The notes under the pieces: generated by a model
What the model was told of the DNA's origin: nothing
The model's database searches: none
Seen by the model: the letters and a program-made list of their open reading frames with translations, nothing else
Shown here: in pieces, positions 8,711 to 16,085 of the stretch
Layout of the letters: each line of letters starts with the position of its first letter
How positions within the stretch are numbered: the stretch's first letter is position 1
Source of the DNA: [Clostridium] scindens
GTDB lineage: Bacteria; Bacillota; Clostridia; Lachnospirales; Lachnospiraceae
NCBI RefSeq assembly: GCF_019597925.1
Contig: NZ_CP080442.1
Location: 79,501-143,500, forward strand
DNA length: 64,000 nucleotides
Direction: 5' to 3'
Position numbers and translations under genes: made by a program

Positions 8711-9499
8711 ATGAAGAATTATTATGATATGAAGCCGACAGAGGTAAGGAAATTGATCCGTGAAGGGAAGATCGTGGGCCCGACTTCCGGAATGTGTGCC
8801 GGATATGCCCAGGCCAATTTGGTAATCCTGCCAAAAGAACTGGCTTATGATTTCCTTCTCTTTACGCAGAGGAACCCCAAGTCCTGCCCAATCCTGGAAG
8901 TCAGCGACGTGGGGAGCAGGAAACTGCATTACATCGCTGATGACGCGGATATCGCAACAGATATTCCGAAGTACCGCATCTACAGACAGGGAGAACTGGA
9001 AGGAGAGTACGGAAATGTGGAAGACTTCTGGCAGGATGACTTTGTCAGCTTCCTGATCGGATGCAGCTTTTCATTTGAATCGGCCCTTCTGGATGCGGGG
9101 CTTCCGGTGAGACATATTGAGGAACACTGCAATGTGCCAATGTACAAGACGAACATCCCCTGTACGCCGGCCGGGGTATTTGAAGGAAACATGGTGGTCA
9201 GCATGAGGCCGCTTCCCTATGATCAGGTGGCTGAGGCAGTGATGGTGACAGGAGAGATGCCACGGGTCCATGGCGCGCCGATCCATATCGGAGATCCTGA
9301 AGTGATTGGGATTATAGATATTGACCAGCCGGATTTTGGGGACCGCGTCACAATCCGGGATGGCGAAGTGCCAGTATTCTGGCCCTGTGGCGTGACGCCT
9401 CAGAACGTCATCATGAATGTCAGGCCGGATCTTGTTATCACGCATTCCCCGGGTCATATGCTGATCACCGATGTGAAAAACGTGGAATTAAAATATTAA
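8711..9499 (+). CDS. DUF1445 protein, D-glutamate cyclase N-terminal-half homologue (YcsI family)
   Basis: A 262-residue protein of the YcsI/DUF1445 family. Motifs seen are GPTSGMCAGYAQAN near the N-terminus, FLIGCSFSFESALL in the middle, YKTNIPC, and the C-terminal FWPCGVTPQNV and ITHSPGHMLITD. In Bacillus subtilis ycsI lies beside kipI/kipA. In vertebrates a DUF1445 domain forms one half of mitochondrial D-glutamate cyclase (DGLUCY), which converts D-glutamate to 5-oxo-D-proline. Its ATG directly follows the pxpC stop. Hydro-lyase is an older generic label; the D-glutamate role is inferred from family and context, not shown here. Confidence 0.85.
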   Translation: MKNYYDMKPTEVRKLIREGKIVGPTSGMCAGYAQANLVILPKELAYDFLLFTQRNPKSCPILEVSDVGSRKLHYIADDADIATDIPKYRIYRQGELEGEYGNVEDFWQDDFVSFLIGCSFSFESALLDAGLPVRHIEEHCNVPMYKTNIPCTPAGVFEGNMVVSMRPLPYDQVAEAVMVTGEMPRVHGAPIHIGDPEVIGIIDIDQPDFGDRVTIRDGEVPVFWPCGVTPQNVIMNVRPDLVITHSPGHMLITDVKNVELKY

Positions 9500-9526
9500 C
9501 GATATATCAGAGAGAAGGAATAAAGA

Positions 9527-10297
9527 ATGTATGCGGTAGATTTGAACTGCGATCTTGGAGAAAGTTACGGAAATTATATCTGTGGAATGGATGAAGAAGT
9601 GATTCCCTACATTTCCTCCGCAAATATAGCCTGCGGATTCCATGCATCCGATCCAATGGTAATGGGCAAGACGGTTGCGCTGGCAAAAAAGCAGAATGTA
9701 TGTGTCGGCGCGCATCCTGGCTATCCAGACCTGGTGGGGTTTGGAAGGCGTAACATGGCAGTCTCCCCGGAAGAAGTAAAGGCAATGGTACAGTACCAGA
9801 TGGGAGCGCTGATGGCACTTTGTAAAGCGCAAGGCATGCGACTTGCGCATGTGAAGCCTCATGGAGCCATGTACAACATGGCAGCAAAAGATGAGAAACT
9901 GGCCCTGGCGATCTGCCAGGGAATCAAGGAAGTCGATCCGGAACTGATCCTGCTCGGCCTGTCGGGAAGCGAGATGCTTAAGGCGGCTGAAAAGATCGGG
10001 CTTAAGGCAGCCAGGGAAGTATTTGCCGACCGGGCTTATGAAGAAGATGGGTCTCTGGTGGCCAGAAGCAAGGAAGGCGCCATGATTACAGATGAAGAAG
10101 AAGCGATCAGAAGGGTCATAATGATGGTGAAGGAAGGAAAGGTTACAGCAATCACCGGAAAAGAGATTGCGGTAACCCCCCACTCTGTCTGTATACATGG
10201 AGATGGGCCGAAGGCACTTGCATTTGTTCAGAAGATACGCAAGACGCTGGAAGCAGAGGGGATTACGATAGCACCGCTTAAAGAAGTCATTGGCTAG
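9527..10297 (+). CDS. pxpA: 5-oxoprolinase subunit PxpA (LamB/YcsF family)
   Basis: A LamB/YcsF-family protein of 256 residues, the normal length. Diagnostic motifs are DLNCDLGESYG, SANIACGFHASDP, GAHPGYPDLVGFGRR and HVKPHGAMYN, with VFADRAYEEDGSL toward the C-terminal half. PxpA is thought to supply the ring-opening active site of the PxpABC 5-oxoprolinase. Its position after the DUF1445 gene places all three oxoprolinase subunits in one operon, split as BC-DUF1445-A. The ribosome site is gagaagg before ATG 9527. Confidence 0.93.
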   Translation: MYAVDLNCDLGESYGNYICGMDEEVIPYISSANIACGFHASDPMVMGKTVALAKKQNVCVGAHPGYPDLVGFGRRNMAVSPEEVKAMVQYQMGALMALCKAQGMRLAHVKPHGAMYNMAAKDEKLALAICQGIKEVDPELILLGLSGSEMLKAAEKIGLKAAREVFADRAYEEDGSLVARSKEGAMITDEEEAIRRVIMMVKEGKVTAITGKEIAVTPHSVCIHGDGPKALAFVQKIRKTLEAEGITIAPLKEVIG

Positions 10298-10348
10298 ACT
10301 GCCTGAGATGTCAGGCCGGGGATATGAGATGTAAAGGAGTGACATAGT

Positions 10349-11203
10349 TTGGAAGCACAAGCACAGGTTAAGAGGGAAACTGTAGAAGATATTATATTGC
10401 GCCATTCAAAACGCGGCATGCATGTACTGCGAAAATATATGGATACCCATTATTGCCAGAAAGCCGTGGAGAAACTCTTATCTCTGCCATATGGAAATAT
10501 ATTGCTCACCACAGGGTTCTATGTGGAAGGGCATGCAGAGACGGACGGGCCGCTTGGGACGATGACGCTAGGAAAGGCATTGGCCAAACTTGGCTACCAT
10601 CCCATAATCGTTACGGATAAATACTGTAAGGGATTCTTCGAAGTAGAAGGCCTGGAGGTAAAATATGTGCATCTTGGCGATGGAAAAGAGGAATATGAGA
10701 AACTGCTGGAGGAATGCCAGCCGGTAGCACTGATCTCCATAGAAAGATGCGGGCGCAATGTCCAGAATGATTATGCAAATATGCGGGGGATCAGCATAAA
10801 GGACAAGACCGCAAGAACCGACATCCTGTTTGAAATGGCCAGGCAAGAAGGGATTCCTACCTTCGGGGTAGGCGATGGCGGCAATGAGATCGGAATGGGA
10901 AATCTAAAAGAAGTCATTATGAGCAAACTGGCCTTGACCCCTTGCGATATAGAAGTGGATGCCCTTATTATCGCCACAGTATCCAACTGGGGAGCATATG
11001 CGCTGGCGGCGTATATGCAGAAGATTAAGAAGATAAAAGTACTTCCTACATATAAGGAGATTGAAAATTATCTGAAGACTATTGTCAGGATGGGAAGTGT
11101 AGACGGAGTCACAAAAGAGCAGGCCATGAGCGTGGATGGATTCTCGCTGGAGGTAGAGCGTGAGATTCTGGAAGAATTGCATAGGGCCGTGAGATCCTAT
11201 TAA
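10349..11203 (+). CDS. DUF4392 protein, D-glutamate cyclase C-terminal-half homologue
   Basis: A 284-residue protein of the DUF4392 (D-glutamate cyclase-like C-terminal) family. Features are the early LTTGFYVEGHAETDGPLGT, a Rossmann-like strand pattern, SIERCGRNVQNDYANMRG, and a glycine-rich GVGDGGNEIGMGN around residues 173-185. Eukaryotic DGLUCY fuses DUF1445 and DUF4392; here they are separate genes of one operon. The start is TTG 10349, nine bases after an aaaggagt site (10333-10340), with no better ATG nearby. The last four bases overlap the convergent regulator gene. Its exact catalytic contribution is unknown to me. Confidence 0.82.
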   Translation: MEAQAQVKRETVEDIILRHSKRGMHVLRKYMDTHYCQKAVEKLLSLPYGNILLTTGFYVEGHAETDGPLGTMTLGKALAKLGYHPIIVTDKYCKGFFEVEGLEVKYVHLGDGKEEYEKLLEECQPVALISIERCGRNVQNDYANMRGISIKDKTARTDILFEMARQEGIPTFGVGDGGNEIGMGNLKEVIMSKLALTPCDIEVDALIIATVSNWGAYALAAYMQKIKKIKVLPTYKEIENYLKTIVRMGSVDGVTKEQAMSVDGFSLEVEREILEELHRAVRSY

Positions 11204-11661
11204 GCAGAATCATCCCCGGGCGGCAGAGTTGCGTGAATATTCTTCTCCGTACGCAGTACATAGTGGGTGCGGGTCTGGCATACTCCGGCCTGGCCCTTGA
11301 CCCACTGATGGATATGTTCAAGATGCTCGGGAGAACGGCAGGCCACCTTCAGAATGTAGTCGGAGTCTCCAGTAAGGTAATAGCAGGAAATGATGTTCGG
11401 ATGCTCTCCTACATTCTCCACAAAGGAGTCATTGTAGCGGGGGTGCTCCAAAGTCACTTCAATCAAGGCAGTGACGGCATTGCCAATCCGGGAATCATTG
11501 GTTATGACGGTGTAAGATTCAATGATGCCCAGAGCCTCCATTTTCCGAATTCGCTCAATGACGGTGGAAACCGACAGATGGACAGCCTTGCTGATATCCG
11601 AGGCCTTCATCCTTGCATTTTCTTTTAAGTTTTTAAGAATCTCATAATCCAGATGATCCAC
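11200..11661 (-). CDS. Lrp/AsnC-family transcriptional regulator
   Basis: A 153-residue regulator with an N-terminal winged HTH (DYEILKNLKENARMKASDISKAVHLSVSTVIERIRKM region, residues ~3-40) and a C-terminal RAM ligand domain (VTALIEVTLEH, YLTGDSDYILKV, then a typical TRTHYVLRTE end). Lrp/AsnC proteins sense amino acids and oligomerise. It faces the D-glutamate operon tail to tail and overlaps it by four bases, so it may regulate that operon or the divergent downstream hdhA. Neither target is shown by the sequence. A purine-rich site (aaggagga on its own strand) precedes the ATG. Confidence 0.9.
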   Translation of the reverse strand: MDHLDYEILKNLKENARMKASDISKAVHLSVSTVIERIRKMEALGIIESYTVITNDSRIGNAVTALIEVTLEHPRYNDSFVENVGEHPNIISCYYLTGDSDYILKVACRSPEHLEHIHQWVKGQAGVCQTRTHYVLRTEKNIHATLPPGDDSA

Positions 11662-11849
11662 CTTGCATCCTCCTTAAAAAGTAGATAAAAAACCTTGTGT
11701 TTATTTTAACATATGACAGTAAGAAAGGCAAAAGTGTCACGGGAGTTTTTTTCGTACATGCTATACTTAAGAAAAGTATCCGGATGATGATTACATGAAT
11801 AGGAAAGATATCTGGAATACTAAAAATAAGTCATATGGAGGGACTACAC

Positions 11850-12650
11850 ATGAGGTTAAAAGACAAAGTGATTCTGGTCACAGCATCCACCAGAGGCATT
11901 GGCCTGGCTATCGCTCAGGCATGCGCGAAAGAAGGAGCCAAAGTCTACATGGGCGCCAGGAATCTGGAACGTGCCAAGGCGCGGGCTGACGAGATGAATG
12001 CGGCAGGCGGCAATGTAAAGTATGTTTACAATGATGCGACAAAAGAAGAGACATACGTGACGATGATTGAGGAAGTCATCGAACAAGAAGGGCACATTGA
12101 CGTGCTTGTAAATAATTTCGGCTCATCAAATCCCAAGAAAGATCTTGGAATTGCCAATACAGACCCGGAGGTATTCATCAAGACGGTAAATATCAATCTG
12201 AAGAGCGTATTTATCGCAAGCCAGACGGCTGTCAAGTATATGGCGGAACATGGAGGCGGAAGCATCATCAACATCTCATCCGTAGGAGGACTGATACCAG
12301 ATATCTCTCAGATTGCCTATGGAACCAGCAAAGCGGCAATTAATTATCTGACGAAGCTGATCGCCGTACACGAGGCAAGGCATAACATCAGATGCAATGC
12401 GGTACTTCCAGGAATGACGGCAACAGACGCGGTGCAGGATAATCTGACGGATGACTTCCGCAACTTCTTCCTGAAGCATACGCCAATCCAGCGTATGGGA
12501 CTCCCGGAAGAGATCGCGGCAGCAGTAGTATACTTCGCAAGCGACGATGCCGCATACACCACAGGCCAGATCCTAACTATATCTGGAGGTTTCGGATTGG
12601 CTACGCCGATATTCGGAGATCTGTCTGAACGCTCAGACGCCCGCGGGTAG
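11850..12650 (+). CDS. hdhA: 7alpha-hydroxysteroid dehydrogenase (bile acid)
   Basis: A short-chain dehydrogenase of 266 residues that reversibly oxidises the 7alpha-hydroxyl of primary bile acids to the 7-oxo form, with NADP in the C. scindens enzyme (family knowledge). The cofactor motif is TASTRGIGLAIA in place of TGxxxGIG. NNFGSSNPKKDLG follows the NNAG position, and the Ser-Tyr-Lys triad lies in NISSVGGL and AYGTSKAAIN. I recognise the sequence as near-identical to the hdhA product of C. scindens/Eubacterium VPI 12708. ATG 11850 is set by the ggaggg site just upstream. It appears monocistronic, with its own terminator. No bai genes are in this window. Confidence 0.93.
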   Translation: MRLKDKVILVTASTRGIGLAIAQACAKEGAKVYMGARNLERAKARADEMNAAGGNVKYVYNDATKEETYVTMIEEVIEQEGHIDVLVNNFGSSNPKKDLGIANTDPEVFIKTVNINLKSVFIASQTAVKYMAEHGGGSIINISSVGGLIPDISQIAYGTSKAAINYLTKLIAVHEARHNIRCNAVLPGMTATDAVQDNLTDDFRNFFLKHTPIQRMGLPEEIAAAVVYFASDDAAYTTGQILTISGGFGLATPIFGDLSERSDARG

Positions 12651-12687
12651 GCTTTCATGGGTTAATGTAATCAAAAGAAGAATCAGG

Positions 12688-12720
12688 AAAAGAGACAGCC
12701 AGGAGTGGCTGTCTCTTTTA
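12688..12720 (+). terminator. Intrinsic terminator of hdhA
   Basis: The stem agagacagcc/ggctgtctct with a 6-nt loop ends in a U-tract (uuuuauc). Confidence 0.85.
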
Positions 12721-12762
12721 TCTATATTAATTATTCGAAGATAAATTTTATCCTTTCAAAAC

Positions 12763-12791
12763 TTGACAGATAAATTGAATGAGTGTAAGAT
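12763..12791 (+). promoter_or_regulatory. Promoter of the HD-domain gene
   Basis: TTGACA, 17-bp spacer, TAAGAT. It leaves a 5' leader of about 135 nt before the next ATG, in which I see no recognisable riboswitch. Confidence 0.65.
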
Positions 12792-12933
12792 ATAAGATAC
12801 AAATGTCCATCATACCAAACAGGCATGGCATTTAACAATTTATGATTAGTTTGTCTGACAATTTCAATATGAGGTGATGGCAAACCGCTGTATACATAAC
12901 GCAGGAGAAATAATTTAAAATGGAGGTATCACA

Positions 12934-13506
12934 ATGAATAAAATGTCAAGGGAAGAAGCTTGGGAACTACTTACGGAATACACAAAGACGCCGGCGCTGC
13001 GTAAACACGCTTTAGCAGTTGAGGCAGTCTTGAAACATTTTGCCAGATTGAACGATGAAGATAGCGAAGTCTGGGGCGTTGCAGGCTTGCTGCATGATCT
13101 AGACTATGAAAAATTCCCAGATCAGCATTGCCAAAAGGCAGAAGAAATCATGCGCGAATCTGGAGTCGATGAAACGTACATCCGTGCAATGAAATGCCAT
13201 GGGTATGGCATCTGTACAGATGTGAAGCCAGAAAGCAATCTGGAAAAAACACTGTTCGCGGTCGATGAGTTGACCGGACTCATAAATGCGCTTTGCCTAA
13301 TGCGTCCTTCAAAAAGCGTGCTGGATTTGGAAGTGAAATCTGTAAAGAAGAAATTTAAAGATAAATCTTTCGCCGCCGGCGTAAATAGAGATGTGATTCG
13401 CAGCGGCTGTGAAATGTTGGGAATGGATCTGGATACCGTCATTCGTGAAACGATAGAGGGCATGAAAGAAAATGCGGAAGAAATCGGATTAAAAGGGAAT
13501 CTATAA
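12934..13506 (+). CDS. HD-domain phosphohydrolase-like protein
   Basis: A 190-residue cytosolic protein with an HD fold: metal ligands are suggested by KHALAVE (first His, residue ~25), the HD pair in AGLLHDLDYEKF and a later His in MKCHGYG. HD/HDIG proteins of this size are nucleotide or phosphoester hydrolases, but the substrate cannot be told. The second half (LDLEVKSVKKKFKDK, AAGVNR) matches the conserved tail of HDIG-domain proteins common in Clostridia. It has a good ggagg site and its own promoter. The first copy of the 230-bp element starts 20 nt after its stop. Confidence 0.8.
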   Translation: MNKMSREEAWELLTEYTKTPALRKHALAVEAVLKHFARLNDEDSEVWGVAGLLHDLDYEKFPDQHCQKAEEIMRESGVDETYIRAMKCHGYGICTDVKPESNLEKTLFAVDELTGLINALCLMRPSKSVLDLEVKSVKKKFKDKSFAAGVNRDVIRSGCEMLGMDLDTVIRETIEGMKENAEEIGLKGNL

Positions 13507-13525
13507 TTTGGCATAAGTAATCAAT

Positions 13526-13759
13526 AACAACGAAAACCCGCTAGCCATAAGGCTTGCGGGTTTTCGCTGTTGTTATAGTTATCTAAAGGAATGAGAGTAA
13601 AGCGCGCACCGGGCCTTTCCCGGTGTTTTACTTTATGAGGGGGGAGATAGTTGAGTGTTGATCAACTATCTGATACTTATTATAAAGGCTAATTGTGTCC
13701 AAAGTGTTTTCATTCTCTTAAAGAAAACGAAAAGTTCTTAAAAAGCTCTTAAGAAGGAG
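13526..13759 (+). repeat. 230-bp structured element, copy 1 (terminator hairpin + promoter + leader + RBS)
   Basis: The element has five parts in order. (1) A long hairpin, cgaaaacccgct.../...gcgggttttcg, ends in uguuguu. (2) A caccggg/cccggtg stem sits inside a gtaaa/tttac outer stem. (3) A palindrome gatagttga/tcaactatc (13646-13670). (4) A promoter TTGATC (13658-13663), 17 bp, TATAAA (13681-13686), with its -35 inside that palindrome. (5) A leader with the hairpin ttcttaa-N7-ttaagaa immediately before ggag. Copies 1 and 2 differ at only about ten positions after the first hairpin. It lies between the HD gene and the TetR gene. Confidence 0.9.
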
Positions 13760-13765
13760 AAGAAA

Positions 13766-13837
13766 ATGATACAAAAACCTCTGCTTGACATTCTTAGATT
13801 AAAATGTAACAATAGTTGCGTAACTGATGTAACATAA
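13766..13837 (+). CDS. Tiny ORF behind element copy 1 (23 codons)
   Basis: ATG 13766 follows the ggag of element copy 1 by six bases and opens a 23-residue frame (MIQKPLLDILRL..., ending CVTDVT) that stops 26 nt before the TetR start. I recognise no family. It could be a leader peptide, the remnant of a gene displaced from the element, or an untranslated coincidence. The equivalent position after copy 2 also holds a small ORF at the same distance, which argues against coincidence. There is no transmembrane or signal segment. Confidence 0.4.
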   Translation: MIQKPLLDILRLKCNNSCVTDVT

Positions 13838-13863
13838 TAAAACTTATATAGAGGTAAGCCAGT

Positions 13864-14466
13864 ATGCCGCCAAAAGCAAAAATAACGAAAGAGATGATTT
13901 TAAATACGGTCCTGGAAATTACAAGAAAGACAGGATTCGAAACGGTAAACGCAAGAAGTATTGCAAGTAGATTACAATGTTCTACCCGGCCTATTTTTAC
14001 CTGTTATGAAAATATGGATGAATTAAAAAACGAATTTCTTGCTTTTGCTTATGAATATTATGAGCAGTATGTCACTGACTATCGCAATTCTACGAAGGTC
14101 AGCCCCTTATTGCTCCTTCCTCTTTCTTACATTGAATTTGCCCGGGAAGAAACTCATTTATTTAAGTTATTATTTATTAATGATATGGATTTGAAGATGA
14201 AAGAGGCCAAGGACTTTTATGAAGAAGCGGATAATGAGGAAAGGGCAAGGCTTTTTTCAGAAACTGTTGGAATAGGGCTGGAACGCGCAAGAGTAATATT
14301 TTTGGATTTATTCCTTTATACCCACGGCATAGCAGTCCTAACGGCGACGAAAAAGATAACATTAGATAGGAGCAGCGCTGAAACAATGGTGGCAAATGTA
14401 TTGTCGGCTTTTATAAAGCGTGAGAAACCAGATTGGAATGATGAATATCTAAGGAGTACAAAATGA
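13864..14466 (+). CDS. TetR-family transcriptional regulator
   Basis: A 200-residue regulator with an N-terminal HTH (MILNTVLEITRKTGFETVNARSIA region, then STRPIFTCYENMDEL, residues ~10-55) and a helical ligand-binding C-terminal domain ending in TMVANVLSAF. The recognition helix differs from common TetR proteins. Its stop codon overlaps the start of the methyltransferase gene (ATGA), so the two are co-translated. gtaac/gttgc-containing sequence between 13805 and 13834 could be its operator, but this is weak. The ligand is unknown. Confidence 0.85.
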   Translation: MPPKAKITKEMILNTVLEITRKTGFETVNARSIASRLQCSTRPIFTCYENMDELKNEFLAFAYEYYEQYVTDYRNSTKVSPLLLLPLSYIEFAREETHLFKLLFINDMDLKMKEAKDFYEEADNEERARLFSETVGIGLERARVIFLDLFLYTHGIAVLTATKKITLDRSSAETMVANVLSAFIKREKPDWNDEYLRSTK

Positions 14467-15278
14467 GAACTAATCAACATTTGATCGACTTTTACAATCA
14501 TTATGATGAGGATAGCCGCCTGGCAATGAAGCATGGCTCTGTAGAGTTCCTCACCACGATGCATTACATTGAAAAATATATAAAGCCCGGCGACCATGTG
14601 CTAGAAGTCGGCGCGGGTACCGGACGCTACTCCCACGCGCTGGCACGTCAGGGATACGAGGTTGACGCAATAGAACTGGTGGAGCACAATATAGATATTT
14701 TTCGTCAAAATACAAAACCAGACGAAACGATAACGATCACCCAAGGAAATGCTATGGATTTAGCCGGCTATCCAGACGATAAATATGAGATTACGCTGCT
14801 GTTGGGCCCGCTGTACCACCTTTACCGTATAGAGGATAAAAGACAAGCGCTGCGGGAAGCAATTCGCGTAACTAAACCAGGCGGCGTGGTTTTTGCCGCG
14901 TATGTGATCTCCGATGGATGTCTTCTTGACGAGGGATTCCATCGTGGCAACATCAATGTTGCAGAATATATTAGGAAAGGATTGCTTGACGCTGAAACAT
15001 TTGCCGCCAAGTCTGAGCCAAAGGACTTGTTTGAACTTGTCCGTAAGGAGAATGTCGACGAGTTAATGTCCATATTCCCAGTGACCCGGCTGCATTATGT
15101 GGCCACAGATGGCTGCGCCTTACTGATGCGGGAAGCGTTGGACGCAATGGATGATGATACTTTTGAATGGTACCTGAGATACCATTTTACGACCTGCGAG
15201 CGGGAAGATCTAATTGGCGTTACGAGTCATGCGGTTGATGTATTCAGAAAGAATGTGAGAAATATAAATGGTTTATAA
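14463..15278 (+). CDS. Class I SAM-dependent methyltransferase
   Basis: A 271-residue cytosolic methyltransferase. SAM-binding motif I is HVLEVGAGTGRYSHALA (residues ~43-59), with an acidic residue in DAIELVEHN, ITQGNAMDL and LLLGPLYHL as motif IV, and VTKPGGVVF as post-motif. Proteins of this kind act on small molecules; the substrate is not readable. Its four-base overlap with the TetR gene suggests a TetR-controlled detoxification or modification function. The second copy of the 230-bp element begins 12 nt after the stop codon. Confidence 0.87.
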   Translation: MRTNQHLIDFYNHYDEDSRLAMKHGSVEFLTTMHYIEKYIKPGDHVLEVGAGTGRYSHALARQGYEVDAIELVEHNIDIFRQNTKPDETITITQGNAMDLAGYPDDKYEITLLLGPLYHLYRIEDKRQALREAIRVTKPGGVVFAAYVISDGCLLDEGFHRGNINVAEYIRKGLLDAETFAAKSEPKDLFELVRKENVDELMSIFPVTRLHYVATDGCALLMREALDAMDDDTFEWYLRYHFTTCEREDLIGVTSHAVDVFRKNVRNINGL

Positions 15279-15290
15279 TATGTAGAAACA

Positions 15291-15519
15291 GCGAAAACCC
15301 GCTAACCTTTCGGCTAACGGGCTTCGTTGTTGTTATAGTTATCTAAAGGAATGAGAGTAAAGTGCGCACCGGGCCTTCCCCGGTGTTTTACTTTATGAGG
15401 GGGGAGATAGTTGAGTGTTGATCAACTATCTGATACTTATTATAAAGGCTAATTGTGTCCAAAGTGTTTTCATTCTCTAAAAGAAAAAGAAAAGTTCTTA
15501 AAAACATCTTAAGAAGGAG
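15291..15519 (+). repeat. 230-bp structured element, copy 2
   Basis: Same order of parts as copy 1. The first hairpin pairs cccgctaacc with ggctaacggg through wobble pairs. Next come the gcaccggg/cccggtg double stem and the palindrome at 15406-15430. The promoter is TTGATC (15418-15423), 17 bp, TATAAA (15441-15446). The leader hairpin ttcttaa-N7-ttaagaa (15495-15515) runs straight into ggag (15516-15519). It separates the TetR/methyltransferase pair from the GNAT/EamA pair. Confidence 0.9.
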
Positions 15520-15526
15520 TTAAGCA

Positions 15527-15652
15527 ATGCTTAGGAGGGCATTTAAGAACGGACGAGAGGCCATCAGTCCAGCATGTCCGAATACAAATGAAGTGACTTT
15601 GAAAAAGCGGAGTGTTACAATGGAAGAGATCATGATGGTCTATGATTTATAA
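15527..15652 (+). CDS. Small ORF behind element copy 2 (41 codons)
   Basis: ATG 15527 lies seven bases after the ggag supplied by element copy 2. It encodes a 41-residue basic peptide (MLRRAFKNGREAI..., ending EEIMMVYDL) with no signal peptide or membrane segment. I do not recognise it. The spacing from element RBS to ATG matches the ORF behind copy 1. It stops 30 nt before the GNAT gene, which has its own aaagga site. It may be a leader peptide or a small protein carried with the element. Confidence 0.5.
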   Translation: MLRRAFKNGREAISPACPNTNEVTLKKRSVTMEEIMMVYDL

Positions 15653-15682
15653 CTGATAAATTGAGAGAAAGGACAAGAGATA

Positions 15683-16063
15683 ATGGAATATAAAGTGAAT
15701 GACCAGGAACTGAATGCTTCAACGTTTATTACGTTTGTGAATAGGGTATGGCCAGGGGATTATGATCTGGATAAGACGCAGGCTGCGCTGTCGAGAACAT
15801 TGAATATCACAGCTTACGATGAAAAGGAACTTGTGGGCTGTCTGCGGATTCTTTCAGACGGCTATTATTTTGGAACCATTACAGAACTGCTTGTTCTTCC
15901 AAAGTATCAGAAGCAAGGAATTGGGAGCAGGCTGCTAACGCTTGCCAAAGATAACACTCCGACCATGCTGTATTTCGGCGCACAGCCAGGAGCAGAAGGA
16001 TTTTATGAAAAAAACGGATGTCAGAAGAGTCTGCAATCCTATTTAATAGATAAAGAAGACTAA
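15683..16063 (+). CDS. GNAT-family N-acetyltransferase
   Basis: A compact 126-residue GNAT protein. The acetyl-CoA pyrophosphate loop is LPKYQKQGIGSRLL (Q/RxxGxG/A form, residues ~71-84), preceded by the beta4 strand FGTITELLVL and followed by FYEKNGCQ, the usual C-terminal motif. Such enzymes acetylate amines of small molecules or proteins; the substrate is unknown. It is separated by 22 nt from the downstream transporter gene, with which it is probably co-transcribed from element copy 2. Confidence 0.88.
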   Translation: MEYKVNDQELNASTFITFVNRVWPGDYDLDKTQAALSRTLNITAYDEKELVGCLRILSDGYYFGTITELLVLPKYQKQGIGSRLLTLAKDNTPTMLYFGAQPGAEGFYEKNGCQKSLQSYLIDKED

Positions 16064-16085
16064 AATTTGAAAGGCATTTTAGGTT

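Noticed and set aside
8090..8929. A 279-codon minus-strand open frame opposite pxpC and the DUF1445 gene
   Set aside because: Antisense to two motif-rich genes; no start signals or recognisable domain.
9488..10405. A 305-codon minus-strand open frame opposite pxpA
   Set aside because: It covers a gene with strong PxpA motifs and itself reads as His/Cys-rich low-sense sequence.
11850..12650. Part of a bai bile acid 7-dehydroxylation operon
   Set aside because: No baiB, CD, E, A, F, G, H or I genes are next to it; hdhA is a separate monocistronic gene.
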